Assembly (NCBI GenBank): GCA_017414605.1
Contig: JAFQLG010000082.1
Location: 1 to 14,225, forward strand
From: Clostridia bacterium
GTDB taxonomy: Bacteria > Bacillota_A > Clostridia > Oscillospirales > CAG-272
Length of the DNA: 14,225 nucleotides
Direction: 5' to 3'
Numbering within the stretch: position 1 is the stretch's first letter; every line of letters starts with the position of its first letter. Shown piece by piece: positions 7,152 to 12,455 of the stretch. Below the pieces are notes generated by a model that was given only the letters and a program-made list of their open reading frames with translations, was not told where the DNA came from and made no database searches. Position numbers and translations under genes: made by a program.

Positions 7152-7580
7152 ATGTCAACTGAAAACAAGCTTCAAGGAGTAGTACAGGCAACGTTAGCAC
7201 AGATCCGCAACATGATAGACGCGGACACCGTTATCGGAACTCCCGTTGAAACAAAGAGCGGAACTACCATTATTCCCATCTCCAAGGTAGCTATGGGATT
7301 TGCAACGGGCGGTCTTGACTTCAATGACAAAACGGGCGGTGCTCAGGGTAAGCCCCAGAACTTTGGCGCAGGCGGAGGCACGGGTATCACCGTTCAGCCT
7401 ATCGGTATGCTCTGCGTATCAAAGGAAGGCGACGTTGAGCTTATCAACATAGGTATCAAGAACCCCACCGATCCCATGGAGCAGCTTTCCGACATTATCG
7501 ACCGTTCGCCCGAGATCATCGCTAAGATCAAGGCGCTCTTCGCAAAGGATAAGCCCGAGGAGAACGAGAGCGAGCAGTAA
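7152..7580 (+). CDS. gerW: GerW family sporulation protein (YtfJ)
   Basis: GerW/YtfJ is a spore protein needed for normal germination and cortex lytic enzyme activity in Bacillus. The 142-residue protein follows the family pattern: an N-terminal helix (VVQATLAQIRNMID), then ADTVIGTPVETKSGTTIIPISKVAMGF. After these comes a glycine-rich segment (GFATGGLDF, GAGGGTGITVQPIGML) and a short charged C-terminal tail. The start has AAAGGA (7138-7143) eight bases upstream. It follows the DUF2953 gene by 45 bases, the order also found in other spore formers. Its presence is one of the firmest signs that the organism makes spores. I consider the family assignment secure; the molecular mechanism is not settled. 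Confidence 0.93.
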   Translation: MSTENKLQGVVQATLAQIRNMIDADTVIGTPVETKSGTTIIPISKVAMGFATGGLDFNDKTGGAQGKPQNFGAGGGTGITVQPIGMLCVSKEGDVELINIGIKNPTDPMEQLSDIIDRSPEIIAKIKALFAKDKPEENESEQ

Positions 7581-7613
7581 TGCGCCGGCGGCGCAAGGCA
7601 TAAAACCCTGTCG

Positions 7614-7643
7614 GGACAAATATAATTATAAAAAAACTTGTCC
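7614..7643. promoter_or_regulatory. Inverted repeat around a TATAAT before the carboxypeptidase gene
   Basis: The 75-base gap between gerW and the carboxypeptidase contains GGACAA (7614-7619) and TTGTCC (7638-7643), a perfect six-base inverted repeat. It encloses the palindrome TATAATTATA (7621-7630) and ends 12 bases before the start codon. TATAAT at 7621-7626 has no good sigma-A -35. GCATA at 7598-7602 loosely resembles a forespore sigma-F/G -35, but spacing is imperfect. An internal sporulation promoter with an operator is possible but unproven. Confidence 0.3.
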
Positions 7644-7655
7644 TATGGGGGAGCT

Positions 7656-8867
7656 ATGCCCACAACGCGCAAAAAGAAAAAAATAATTTATGGCATAGCC
7701 GCACTTGTCGCGGCTATGTCCTTATGCTTTAATGCAAGCTGTACAAGTCAAATTGAGCATCAAAAAAATAGGGAGAGCGCCGCAGGCGGCTCCTTGTCCT
7801 TTTCCTATGTCAAAGCTTCGACAGAGGGAGATATAAGCATATCTGCGCACTCCGCTATTCTTATAGAACAGTCCGGCGGAGAGGTGGTTTGGCACAAAAA
7901 CGCCGATGAAAAAATGGCAATGGCATCCACCACAAAAATAATGACGGCGCTGGTCGCGCTGGAAATGAGCGGCGTGGACGAGATAGTAACCGTGCCGCCC
8001 GAGGCTTGTGGGATAGAGGGATCATCCATCTATCTTTTTGCCGGCGAGCGAATTACTATGGAGGACCTGCTCTATGCCCTGCTGCTGTCCTCCGCAAACG
8101 ATGCGGCGGCGGCAATTGCCATTCATATAGGCGGCAGCATTGAGGGCTTTGCCGATATGATGAACGCGCGCGCCGAAGAATTGGGGCTTGAGGACACGCA
8201 TTTTGTCAATCCACACGGGCTATATGACGAGCAGCACTATACTACGGCGCGCGAGCTTGCCATAATTGCGCGTGAGGCTATGAAAAACACCACCTTTGCC
8301 AAAATCGTTGGCACCTATAAAAAGACCGCCGCGCTTGACGGCGAGGATGGCAAAAGGCTTTTTGTAAATCACAACAAGCTTTTGCAGAGATACGAGGGTG
8401 CTTGCGGTATTAAAACGGGATTTACCAAAAAGAGCGGTCGCTGTCTTGTCAGCGCGGCAGAGCGACAAGGCGTTAGCTTCATCTGCGTAACACTCAACGC
8501 GCCTGACGATTGGCATGACCACGAAAAGCTGTTTGACCTTGGCTTTTCGCTTTACGAGTGCCGCACACTATGCAAAAAAGGCGAGCTTAATATTGCCCTG
8601 CCCGTTATTTCGGGAGTGACCGATGCGGTAACCGTTACAAACGCGCAGGAGCTTTCGCTGATACTGCCCCGCGGCAACGCTCGGATAGAGCGCTCCGTTG
8701 AGCTGCCCCGTTTTGTTTTTGCCCCCGTCAGCGCAGGCGAGCAGGTGGGCAGACTTGTATATCGGATAGACGGGCGCGTGGTTGCCGAGTGTCCTTTAGT
8801 GGCTACCTTCAGCGTAAATAAAACAAACAACAAAAAAAGCGTTATTGATTGGCTTTTTGGCAGGTAA
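7656..8867 (+). CDS. D-alanyl-D-alanine carboxypeptidase (S11 family, DacF/DacB-like)
   Basis: This exported penicillin-binding enzyme removes the terminal D-alanine from peptidoglycan stem peptides, limiting crosslinks; sporulation members tune the cortex. The 403-residue protein begins with four consecutive lysines and a hydrophobic core (residues 6-29), a Sec signal or anchor. The three active-site motifs are complete: SxxK as STTK (S91-K94), SxN as SAN (146-148) and KTG (253-255). The last 100 residues match the PBP5-type C-terminal beta domain, ending in a short VIDWLFGR tail that could be an amphipathic membrane contact. The ATG at 7656 is chosen because the upstream TTG (7638) lacks a ribosome binding site; GGGGGAG (7647-7653) is close to this ATG. 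In Bacillus the equivalent position is dacB-spmA-spmB-rluB; here spmA and spmB are absent and rluB follows after 13 bases. I cannot tell DacB from DacF by eye. Confidence 0.93.
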   Translation: MPTTRKKKKIIYGIAALVAAMSLCFNASCTSQIEHQKNRESAAGGSLSFSYVKASTEGDISISAHSAILIEQSGGEVVWHKNADEKMAMASTTKIMTALVALEMSGVDEIVTVPPEACGIEGSSIYLFAGERITMEDLLYALLLSSANDAAAAIAIHIGGSIEGFADMMNARAEELGLEDTHFVNPHGLYDEQHYTTARELAIIAREAMKNTTFAKIVGTYKKTAALDGEDGKRLFVNHNKLLQRYEGACGIKTGFTKKSGRCLVSAAERQGVSFICVTLNAPDDWHDHEKLFDLGFSLYECRTLCKKGELNIALPVISGVTDAVTVTNAQELSLILPRGNARIERSVELPRFVFAPVSAGEQVGRLVYRIDGRVVAECPLVATFSVNKTNNKKSVIDWLFGR

Positions 8868-8880
8868 CGCGAGGACGGAT

Positions 8881-9615
8881 ATGGAAAAAATAAGACTTTC
8901 AAAATATTTTACCGACTGCGGCGTAATGTCGCGCCGAGCCGCCGATGCGGCTATTGAGCGCGGCGAGGTCACAGTAAACGGCACCGTTGCCTCTTTGGGC
9001 GACAAAGTAGAGCCCGGCGCCGACGAGGTCGTATACAAGGGCAAAAAAATATTGCCCGCAACGGCAGACCGCGTCTGCATTATGCTCAATAAGCCGCGCG
9101 GCGTGGTATGCACGGCGAGTGACGAAAAAGGCAGAGCCAACGTAACCGAGCTTTGCCGCACAGTCAAGGACAAGAGCGGTCGCGCCCTGCGCCTCTACCC
9201 CGTTGGCAGACTTGACATGGACTCGGACGGTCTTTTGCTGCTCACCAATGACGGCGAGCTTGCCAACAAGCTGACCCACCCCCGCCACTCCATTCCCAAA
9301 ATTTATCACGTAACGCTTGGCGGCAGCTTTGACGAAAACCAGCTGCGCATGCTGGGCGAGCCTATCGTGATAGAAGGAAAGGAAACCCTGCGCGTAAACG
9401 TCAGATGCGTAGAGCGCACCGAAAGCGCAACCGTTGCAGAATTTGAGCTTTACGAGGGCAGAAACCGCCAGATAAGGCGCATGTGCGAATATCACGGAGT
9501 AAAGATCCGCAGGCTTACCCGCATAGCTATCGGAAAGCTCAAGCTTGGAAACCTCGAGGTTGGCAAATGGCGCTACCTCACTGATAGCGAGATACACTAT
9601 CTGAAAACAGTATAA
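8881..9615 (+). CDS. rluB: Ribosomal large subunit pseudouridine synthase, RluB/RsuA family
   Basis: The enzyme isomerises a specific uridine of 23S rRNA (probably position 2605 by E. coli numbering, from family knowledge) to pseudouridine. The 244-residue protein has an N-terminal S4 RNA-binding domain (IRLSKYFTDCGVMSRRAADAAI, then VTVNG). After it come the NKPRGVVCT strand and the catalytic motif GRLDMDSDGLLLLTNDG with the nucleophile D112. Towards the C-terminus lies the family motif EGRNRQIRRMCE. An in-frame TTG at 8845 overlaps the previous gene and has no ribosome binding site. GAGG (8871-8874) sits six bases before the ATG at 8881, so that start is used. It is the last gene of the nine-gene run and is closed by a terminator. 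Confidence 0.94.
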   Translation: MEKIRLSKYFTDCGVMSRRAADAAIERGEVTVNGTVASLGDKVEPGADEVVYKGKKILPATADRVCIMLNKPRGVVCTASDEKGRANVTELCRTVKDKSGRALRLYPVGRLDMDSDGLLLLTNDGELANKLTHPRHSIPKIYHVTLGGSFDENQLRMLGEPIVIEGKETLRVNVRCVERTESATVAEFELYEGRNRQIRRMCEYHGVKIRRLTRIAIGKLKLGNLEVGKWRYLTDSEIHYLKTV

Positions 9616-9619
9616 ATTC

Positions 9620-9652
9620 AAAGCCTCTCTTGTAAAAGAGAGGCTTTTATTT
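9620..9652 (+). terminator. Intrinsic terminator after rluB
   Basis: A perfect 12-pair stem, AAAGCCTCTCTT (9620-9631) with AAGAGAGGCTTT (9636-9647) and loop GTAA, is followed by a T-rich tract. It lies four bases after the rluB stop codon and is the first convincing plus-strand terminator since 866, so it probably ends the lon-rluB transcript. Confidence 0.9.
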
Positions 9653-9711
9653 GCTTTTGCGACGAGTTTCGACTCACCTCTATCGTTTTTTGAAATAAAA
9701 CACAAAATCAA

Positions 9712-9819
9712 CTGTAAATTTTTGGTAATTTTGCCGATTGGGAATTTTTGGCAAAAGTATTGCAATTATTTCCAATTTATGGTAATATATGAGTGTAATA
9801 AATTTCCAAAAATTTACAG
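9712..9819. repeat. 14-bp perfect inverted repeat bracketing the spo0A promoter
   Basis: CTGTAAATTTTTGG (9712-9725) is the exact reverse complement of CCAAAAATTTACAG (9806-9819), with 80 bases between. The right arm runs into the spo0A ribosome binding site AGGAGG (9818-9823). The core AATTTTTGG occurs a third time, in direct orientation, at 9743-9751. A second short inverted pair, TTTTGCC (9729-9735) and GGCAAAA (9750-9756), lies inside. The arrangement suggests three operator half-sites, or an RNA hairpin if transcription begins upstream of 9712. Confidence 0.75.
9760..9788 (+). promoter_or_regulatory. Probable sigma-A promoter of spo0A
   Basis: TTGCAA (9760-9765) and TAATAT (9783-9788) are 17 bases apart, and TGG (9780-9782) makes an extended -10 (TGGTAATAT). 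The predicted start near 9795 leaves a leader of about 40 bases. I did not find a convincing sigma-H promoter. TTTCGAC at 9667-9673 is one base from a Spo0A box core and lies inside the small inverted repeat GAGT-TTCG-ACTC (9665-9676 region). Confidence 0.55.
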
Positions 9820-9833
9820 GAGGATACAATTTA

Positions 9834-10619
9834 ATGGAATACACAACAAAAATAATAATTGCGGACGAAAATGCGGCGCACAGAGCCATGATAAAGGAGT
9901 GCTTTTTGCGCGCAGGTTGCAGATATATAGAGGAAGCGACGAACGGCGAGGACGCGCTGGCAAAGATAAACCGCATACACCCCGATCTTGTTATTATAGA
10001 TATCTGGATGTCCAAGGTGGACGGCCTTGGCGTTGTAAGAAGCGTCAGGGCAACAAGTTATCAGAACGAAAAGCCGCCCGTTATTATAATGACCTCCCCC
10101 ATTTCAAATCAGAACATATTCGTTCAGGCATTGCAGGCGGGCGCCGACCTCTGCCTTGTCAAGCCCATAAATCAGTCCAACCTTTTGGAGTATGCGGAAA
10201 ATATGCTCAAGGCGCGCAACTCAAAGCAGGATAGCACCGCAGAGGCCGCAAACGGAAATCAAACGCCTGATATTGAAACGCAGGTAACGCGCATAATACA
10301 CCAGATAGGCGTACCCGCTCATATCAAGGGCTATCAGTATCTCCGCACCGCTATCCTGCTCACGGTCAAGGATTCCGACATCATCAACAGCGTCACCAAG
10401 GTCCTCTACCCTTCCGTTGCGAAGAAATATCAGACTACTACAAGCCGCGTCGAGCGTGCCATCCGCCACGCCATCGAGGTCGCGTGGGACAGAGGCGACG
10501 TGGATACGCTCAACTCCTATTTCGGCTACACCATTCAAAACAATCGTGGAAAGCCCACAAATTCAGAGTTTATTGCCATGATCGCGGATAATCTCAGATT
10601 GAAATACAAGCTGTATTGA
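9834..10619 (+). CDS. spo0A: Sporulation transcription factor Spo0A
   Basis: Spo0A is the response regulator that commits cells to sporulation after phosphorylation by the phosphorelay or by orphan kinases. The 261-residue protein has an N-terminal receiver domain. Its acidic pocket is D11-E12, phosphoacceptor D56 lies in [12 protein letters not shown]87 in IIMTSP and K110 in LVKP. After a polar linker (about 130-150) comes the Spo0A_C DNA-binding domain, with nearly invariant [43 protein letters not shown] (recognition helix) and [17 protein letters not shown]. The residue after the DxxM of the phosphorylation loop is Ser (S60), where receivers usually have Pro. The start at 9834 has AGGAGG (9818-9823) ten bases upstream; an earlier in-frame ATG (9789) lies at the promoter and has no such site. 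The gene is not next to spoIVB, its usual neighbour. Confidence 0.97.
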   Translation: MEYTTKIIIADENAAHRAMIKECFLRAGCRYIEEATNGEDALAKINRIHPDLVIIDIWMSKVDGLGVVRSVRATSYQNEKPPVIIMTSPISNQNIFVQALQAGADLCLVKPINQSNLLEYAENMLKARNSKQDSTAEAANGNQTPDIETQVTRIIHQIGVPAHIKGYQYLRTAILLTVKDSDIINSVTKVLYPSVAKKYQTTTSRVERAIRHAIEVAWDRGDVDTLNSYFGYTIQNNRGKPTNSEFIAMIADNLRLKYKLY

Positions 10620-10643
10620 CATATTACCATTTCAAAATTCATT

Positions 10644-10660
10644 TGTGACAACGTTGCACA
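10644..10660. other. Near-perfect palindrome between spo0A and its terminator
   Basis: TGTGACAACGTTGCACA is a palindrome apart from one extra A (TGTG-a-CAACGTTG-CACA). It lies 25 bases after the spo0A stop. It may be an accessory hairpin of the terminator or a protein site; nothing further supports either reading. Confidence 0.3.
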
Positions 10661-10663
10661 ATA

Positions 10664-10700
10664 AATAAAGGGCAGATCGCATATCCGCCCTTTATTTTTA
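10664..10700 (+). terminator. Intrinsic terminator of spo0A
   Basis: The stem AATAAAGGGC (10664-10673) pairs with GCCCTTTATT (10687-10696). It continues through an A-C mismatch into GAT/ATC, with a five-base loop, and is followed by a T-rich tract (ATTTTTATG). Confidence 0.85.
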
Positions 10701-10842
10701 TGTCATTTGCCTTATTTAGTTAAGTTTTATTAACTAAATACCATATCGGCACCCAATATAGCTCAACATTGCTAAATATTGTTAAGCTTTATTAACTTTG
10801 CGCCGTGGCTGAACACTCCATCTCGCAAAACAGCTAATATAT

Positions 10843-11021
10843 GTTAAGTTTTATTAACTTCATTGGATAACCGCCCTGCAAAAGCCCCCCTGACCTGCAA
10901 AAGCAACCCCCGCCCAGCAAAATCGATATTGAGCATCGCTCAGCATAATTCTTCATATAGTTAAGTTTTATTAACTTCATTGGATAACCGCCCTGCAAAA
11001 GCCCCCCTGACCTGCAAAAGC
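10843..11021. repeat. Exact 62-bp direct duplication with CTGCAAAAGC mini-repeats
   Basis: Bases 10843-10904 and 10960-11021 are identical over 62 positions, offset 117. Each begins with a 16-bp palindrome and ends in two copies of CTGCAAAAGC separated by C/T-rich spacers. Perfect copies of that decamer start at 10876, 10895, 10993, 11012 and 11030 (period 18-19 within each block), with a degenerate one at 10915. The complement reads as GCTTTTGCAG repeats. Confidence 0.9.
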
Positions 11022-11322
11022 CCCCTGCTCTGCAAAAGCAACCCGAAGCACGGATTGGCATACTTTTGCGCACAGTTAAGTTTTGTTAACTTTTTGTGTT
11101 ATCTCACAGACCGCCGCGCAGTACAGGCAAACATCGTTAAATCGTGTTAAGCTTTGTTAACTTTCCGCTGGAATTATGTTGATGTTTTGCCTTATGGTTG
11201 ATTTTTGTTAAGTTTTATTAACTTTATTAGGTCACCGCCTCGGCATGAGCAATTCCCCACCCTACATAATCGATATTGAGCATCAATCGGTATAATTCTT
11301 AATATAGTTAAGTTTTGTTAAC
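10921..11322. repeat. Diverged 55-bp direct repeat pair
   Basis: Bases 10921-10975 and 11268-11322 agree at 49 of 55 positions. Both begin with AATCGATATTGAGCATC, share ATAATTCTT and TATAG, and end in a 16-bp palindrome (with A in one and G in the other at base 11). This shows that the field is assembled from larger modules, each ending in or containing the palindrome, and that copies have begun to diverge. Confidence 0.85.
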
Positions 11323-11373
11323 CGCACATATTATGTAAAGTCAAAAATTCAGATGCGATATTAAAAACTGTAG

Positions 11374-11400
11374 GGGAGTCTATCAGACTCCCGTCTTTTT
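11374..11400 (+). terminator. Orphan intrinsic terminator upstream of the HAD gene
   Basis: GGGAGTC (11374-11380) pairs with GACTCCC (11386-11392) around a TATCA loop, followed by GTC and a run of T residues. No gene ends on the plus strand for 750 bases upstream, because spo0A has its own terminator, and the HAD promoter begins just downstream. It may be a backstop for read-through or the end of an unseen RNA from the repeat field. Confidence 0.7.
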
Positions 11401-11411
11401 TCTCTCCCCTA

Positions 11412-11441
11412 TTGACTTTTTGCCTTCAAATATGGTATAAT
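11412..11441 (+). promoter_or_regulatory. Sigma-A promoter of the HAD phosphatase gene
   Basis: TTGACT (11412-11417) and a perfect TATAAT (11436-11441) are 18 bases apart; TGG (11433-11435) forms an extended -10. The expected transcript starts near 11448-11450, immediately before a small hairpin GGGGA/TCCCC (11451-11466), which would sit at the 5' end of the mRNA. Confidence 0.75.
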
Positions 11442-11503
11442 AGCTTTAGCGGGGACTTGTTTCCCCTATTTTGTCCTTATTTTCACACAAAAAGGAGTAA
11501 TTT

Positions 11504-12352
11504 ATGTCAAGACCGACCATTGGTATATTATACGATTTCGATAAGACGCTCTGCACAACGGATATGCAGGAATACGACTTTATCAAAAATCTCGGCATGA
11601 GCTCGGACGAGTTCTGGGGCGAGGCTGCGGCGCTTACCAAAAAGCACGAGGTTGAAAAGATACTTTCCTATATGCTCGTAATGATCCGCGAGTGCAAAAA
11701 GCGCGGCATTCCCCTTACGCGCGAGTATCTCGCAAAATGCGGGACTAACGTTGAGCTTTTTGCCGGCGTGGAAACCTGGTTTGACCGCATCAACGCCTTT
11801 GGCGATGAAATGGGTGTCAACATTGAACATTATATCATTTCCTCCGGCACTTACGAGATCATCGAGGGCACGCCTATCGCAAAGTATTTCAAGCGCATAT
11901 ATGCCTGCCGCTACCTCTACGATGAGAACGGCGAGGCGGTCTGGCCAGCGCTCGCGATAAACTATACGCTCAAAACGCAGTACATTTACCGCATTTCCAA
12001 GGGTATCCTCGACGTTACCGACGACTACAATCTCAATCGCCTGCAGGACGAGAGCCTGCGCCGCATATCCTACAACAATATGATATACATTGGCGACGGA
12101 TTGACCGACATTCCCTGCATGAAGCTTGTAAAGCAGAGGGGCGGCAAGTCCATAGCGCTCTATGCGGAAGGAAACAGCGACTCCGTTAAGCCTCTGGTCG
12201 ACGATGACCGCATCAACTACGTTTGCGTTGCGGACTATTCTGAGGGCTCGATGCTTGAAAAGATAGTCAAGCTCATAATTGAAAATATGTCCATTCTCGA
12301 ACTGCTCAAGTCAACCGAGCAGATGCAGCTCTCACAGTTCAAAAATAAATAA
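11504..12352 (+). CDS. HAD superfamily hydrolase (phosphoserine phosphatase-like)
   Basis: The 282-residue protein has the haloacid dehalogenase motifs in order. Motif I is DFDKTL (nucleophile D11, acid/base D13), motif II is the serine of IISSGT (S113/S114), and motif III is IGDGLTD (D198, D202), which binds magnesium. The cap insertion is between motif I and II (about residues 20-105), as in the phosphoserine-phosphatase-like subfamily. The substrate cannot be inferred; these enzymes act on small phosphorylated metabolites. It starts with ATG after AAAGGAG (11491-11497) at six-base spacing. It is monocistronic, with its own promoter and terminator, and converges on ddl. The C-terminal tail (about 260-282) is Gln/Leu-rich and may be helical. 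Confidence 0.9.
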   Translation: MSRPTIGILYDFDKTLCTTDMQEYDFIKNLGMSSDEFWGEAAALTKKHEVEKILSYMLVMIRECKKRGIPLTREYLAKCGTNVELFAGVETWFDRINAFGDEMGVNIEHYIISSGTYEIIEGTPIAKYFKRIYACRYLYDENGEAVWPALAINYTLKTQYIYRISKGILDVTDDYNLNRLQDESLRRISYNNMIYIGDGLTDIPCMKLVKQRGGKSIALYAEGNSDSVKPLVDDDRINYVCVADYSEGSMLEKIVKLIIENMSILELLKSTEQMQLSQFKNK

Positions 12353-12360
12353 ATATCAGC

Positions 12361-12392
12361 AAAACCGCGGCGGATATCCGCCGCGGTTATTT
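12361..12392. terminator. Palindromic bidirectional terminator between HAD gene and ddl
   Basis: Bases 12363-12388 form a perfect 26-base palindrome centred on GATATC with a GC-rich stem. On the plus strand it is followed by ATTTTGTT, and on the minus strand by TTTTGCTG. It starts ten bases after the HAD stop and lies 68 bases beyond the ddl stop, so it can serve both convergent units; the plus-strand U tract is the better one. Confidence 0.75.
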
Positions 12393-12455
12393 TGTTATTC
12401 TCAAAAAACGAGTTGCTTAGACAGGTGCCACTTATAACATGAGCCGACGTCTTTA

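Larger units (their letters stand above)
10719..11322. repeat. Array of eight 16-bp palindromic repeats (GTTAAGYTTTRTTAAC)
   Basis: This 880-base gap (10620-11503) has no gene. Eight copies of a 16-base motif with arms GTTAA and TTAAC start at 10719, 10781, 10843, 10960, 11075, 11146, 11207 and 11307. Base 7 is T in six copies and C in two (10781, 11146). Base 11 is A in five copies and G in three (11075, 11146, 11307). Six copies are followed by TT. Start-to-start distances are 62, 62, 117, 115, 71, 61 and 100, so a unit of about 61-62 and one of about 116 recur. In the first copy the arms extend to nine perfect pairs (TTTAGTTAA/TTAACTAAA). Repeats are too short and spacing too irregular for CRISPR, and no transposase or integrase is nearby. 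Function unknown. Confidence 0.9.

Noticed and set aside
10866..10990. DnaA boxes or an origin, from GGTTATCCAAT on the minus strand in both 62-bp blocks
   Set aside because: Only 7 of 9 bases match TTATCCACA, there are only two duplicated occurrences, and there is no dnaA/dnaN context or AT-rich unwinding element.
10834..11073. 79-codon minus-strand reading frame with repeated GGLLQGGYPMKLIKLN
   Set aside because: The peptide repetition is only the translation of the duplicated DNA block; the start is a GTG without a ribosome binding site and the frame spans two DNA repeat units.
10719..11322. CRISPR array
   Set aside because: Repeats are 16 bases, spacing is 61-117 and irregular, interspersed sequences are themselves repeated, and no cas gene is nearby.
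10719..11322. Integron attC sites (GTTAAGY resembles the GTTRRRY core)
   Set aside because: The opposite core RYYYAAC is not met, there are no cassettes between copies and no integrase in the window.
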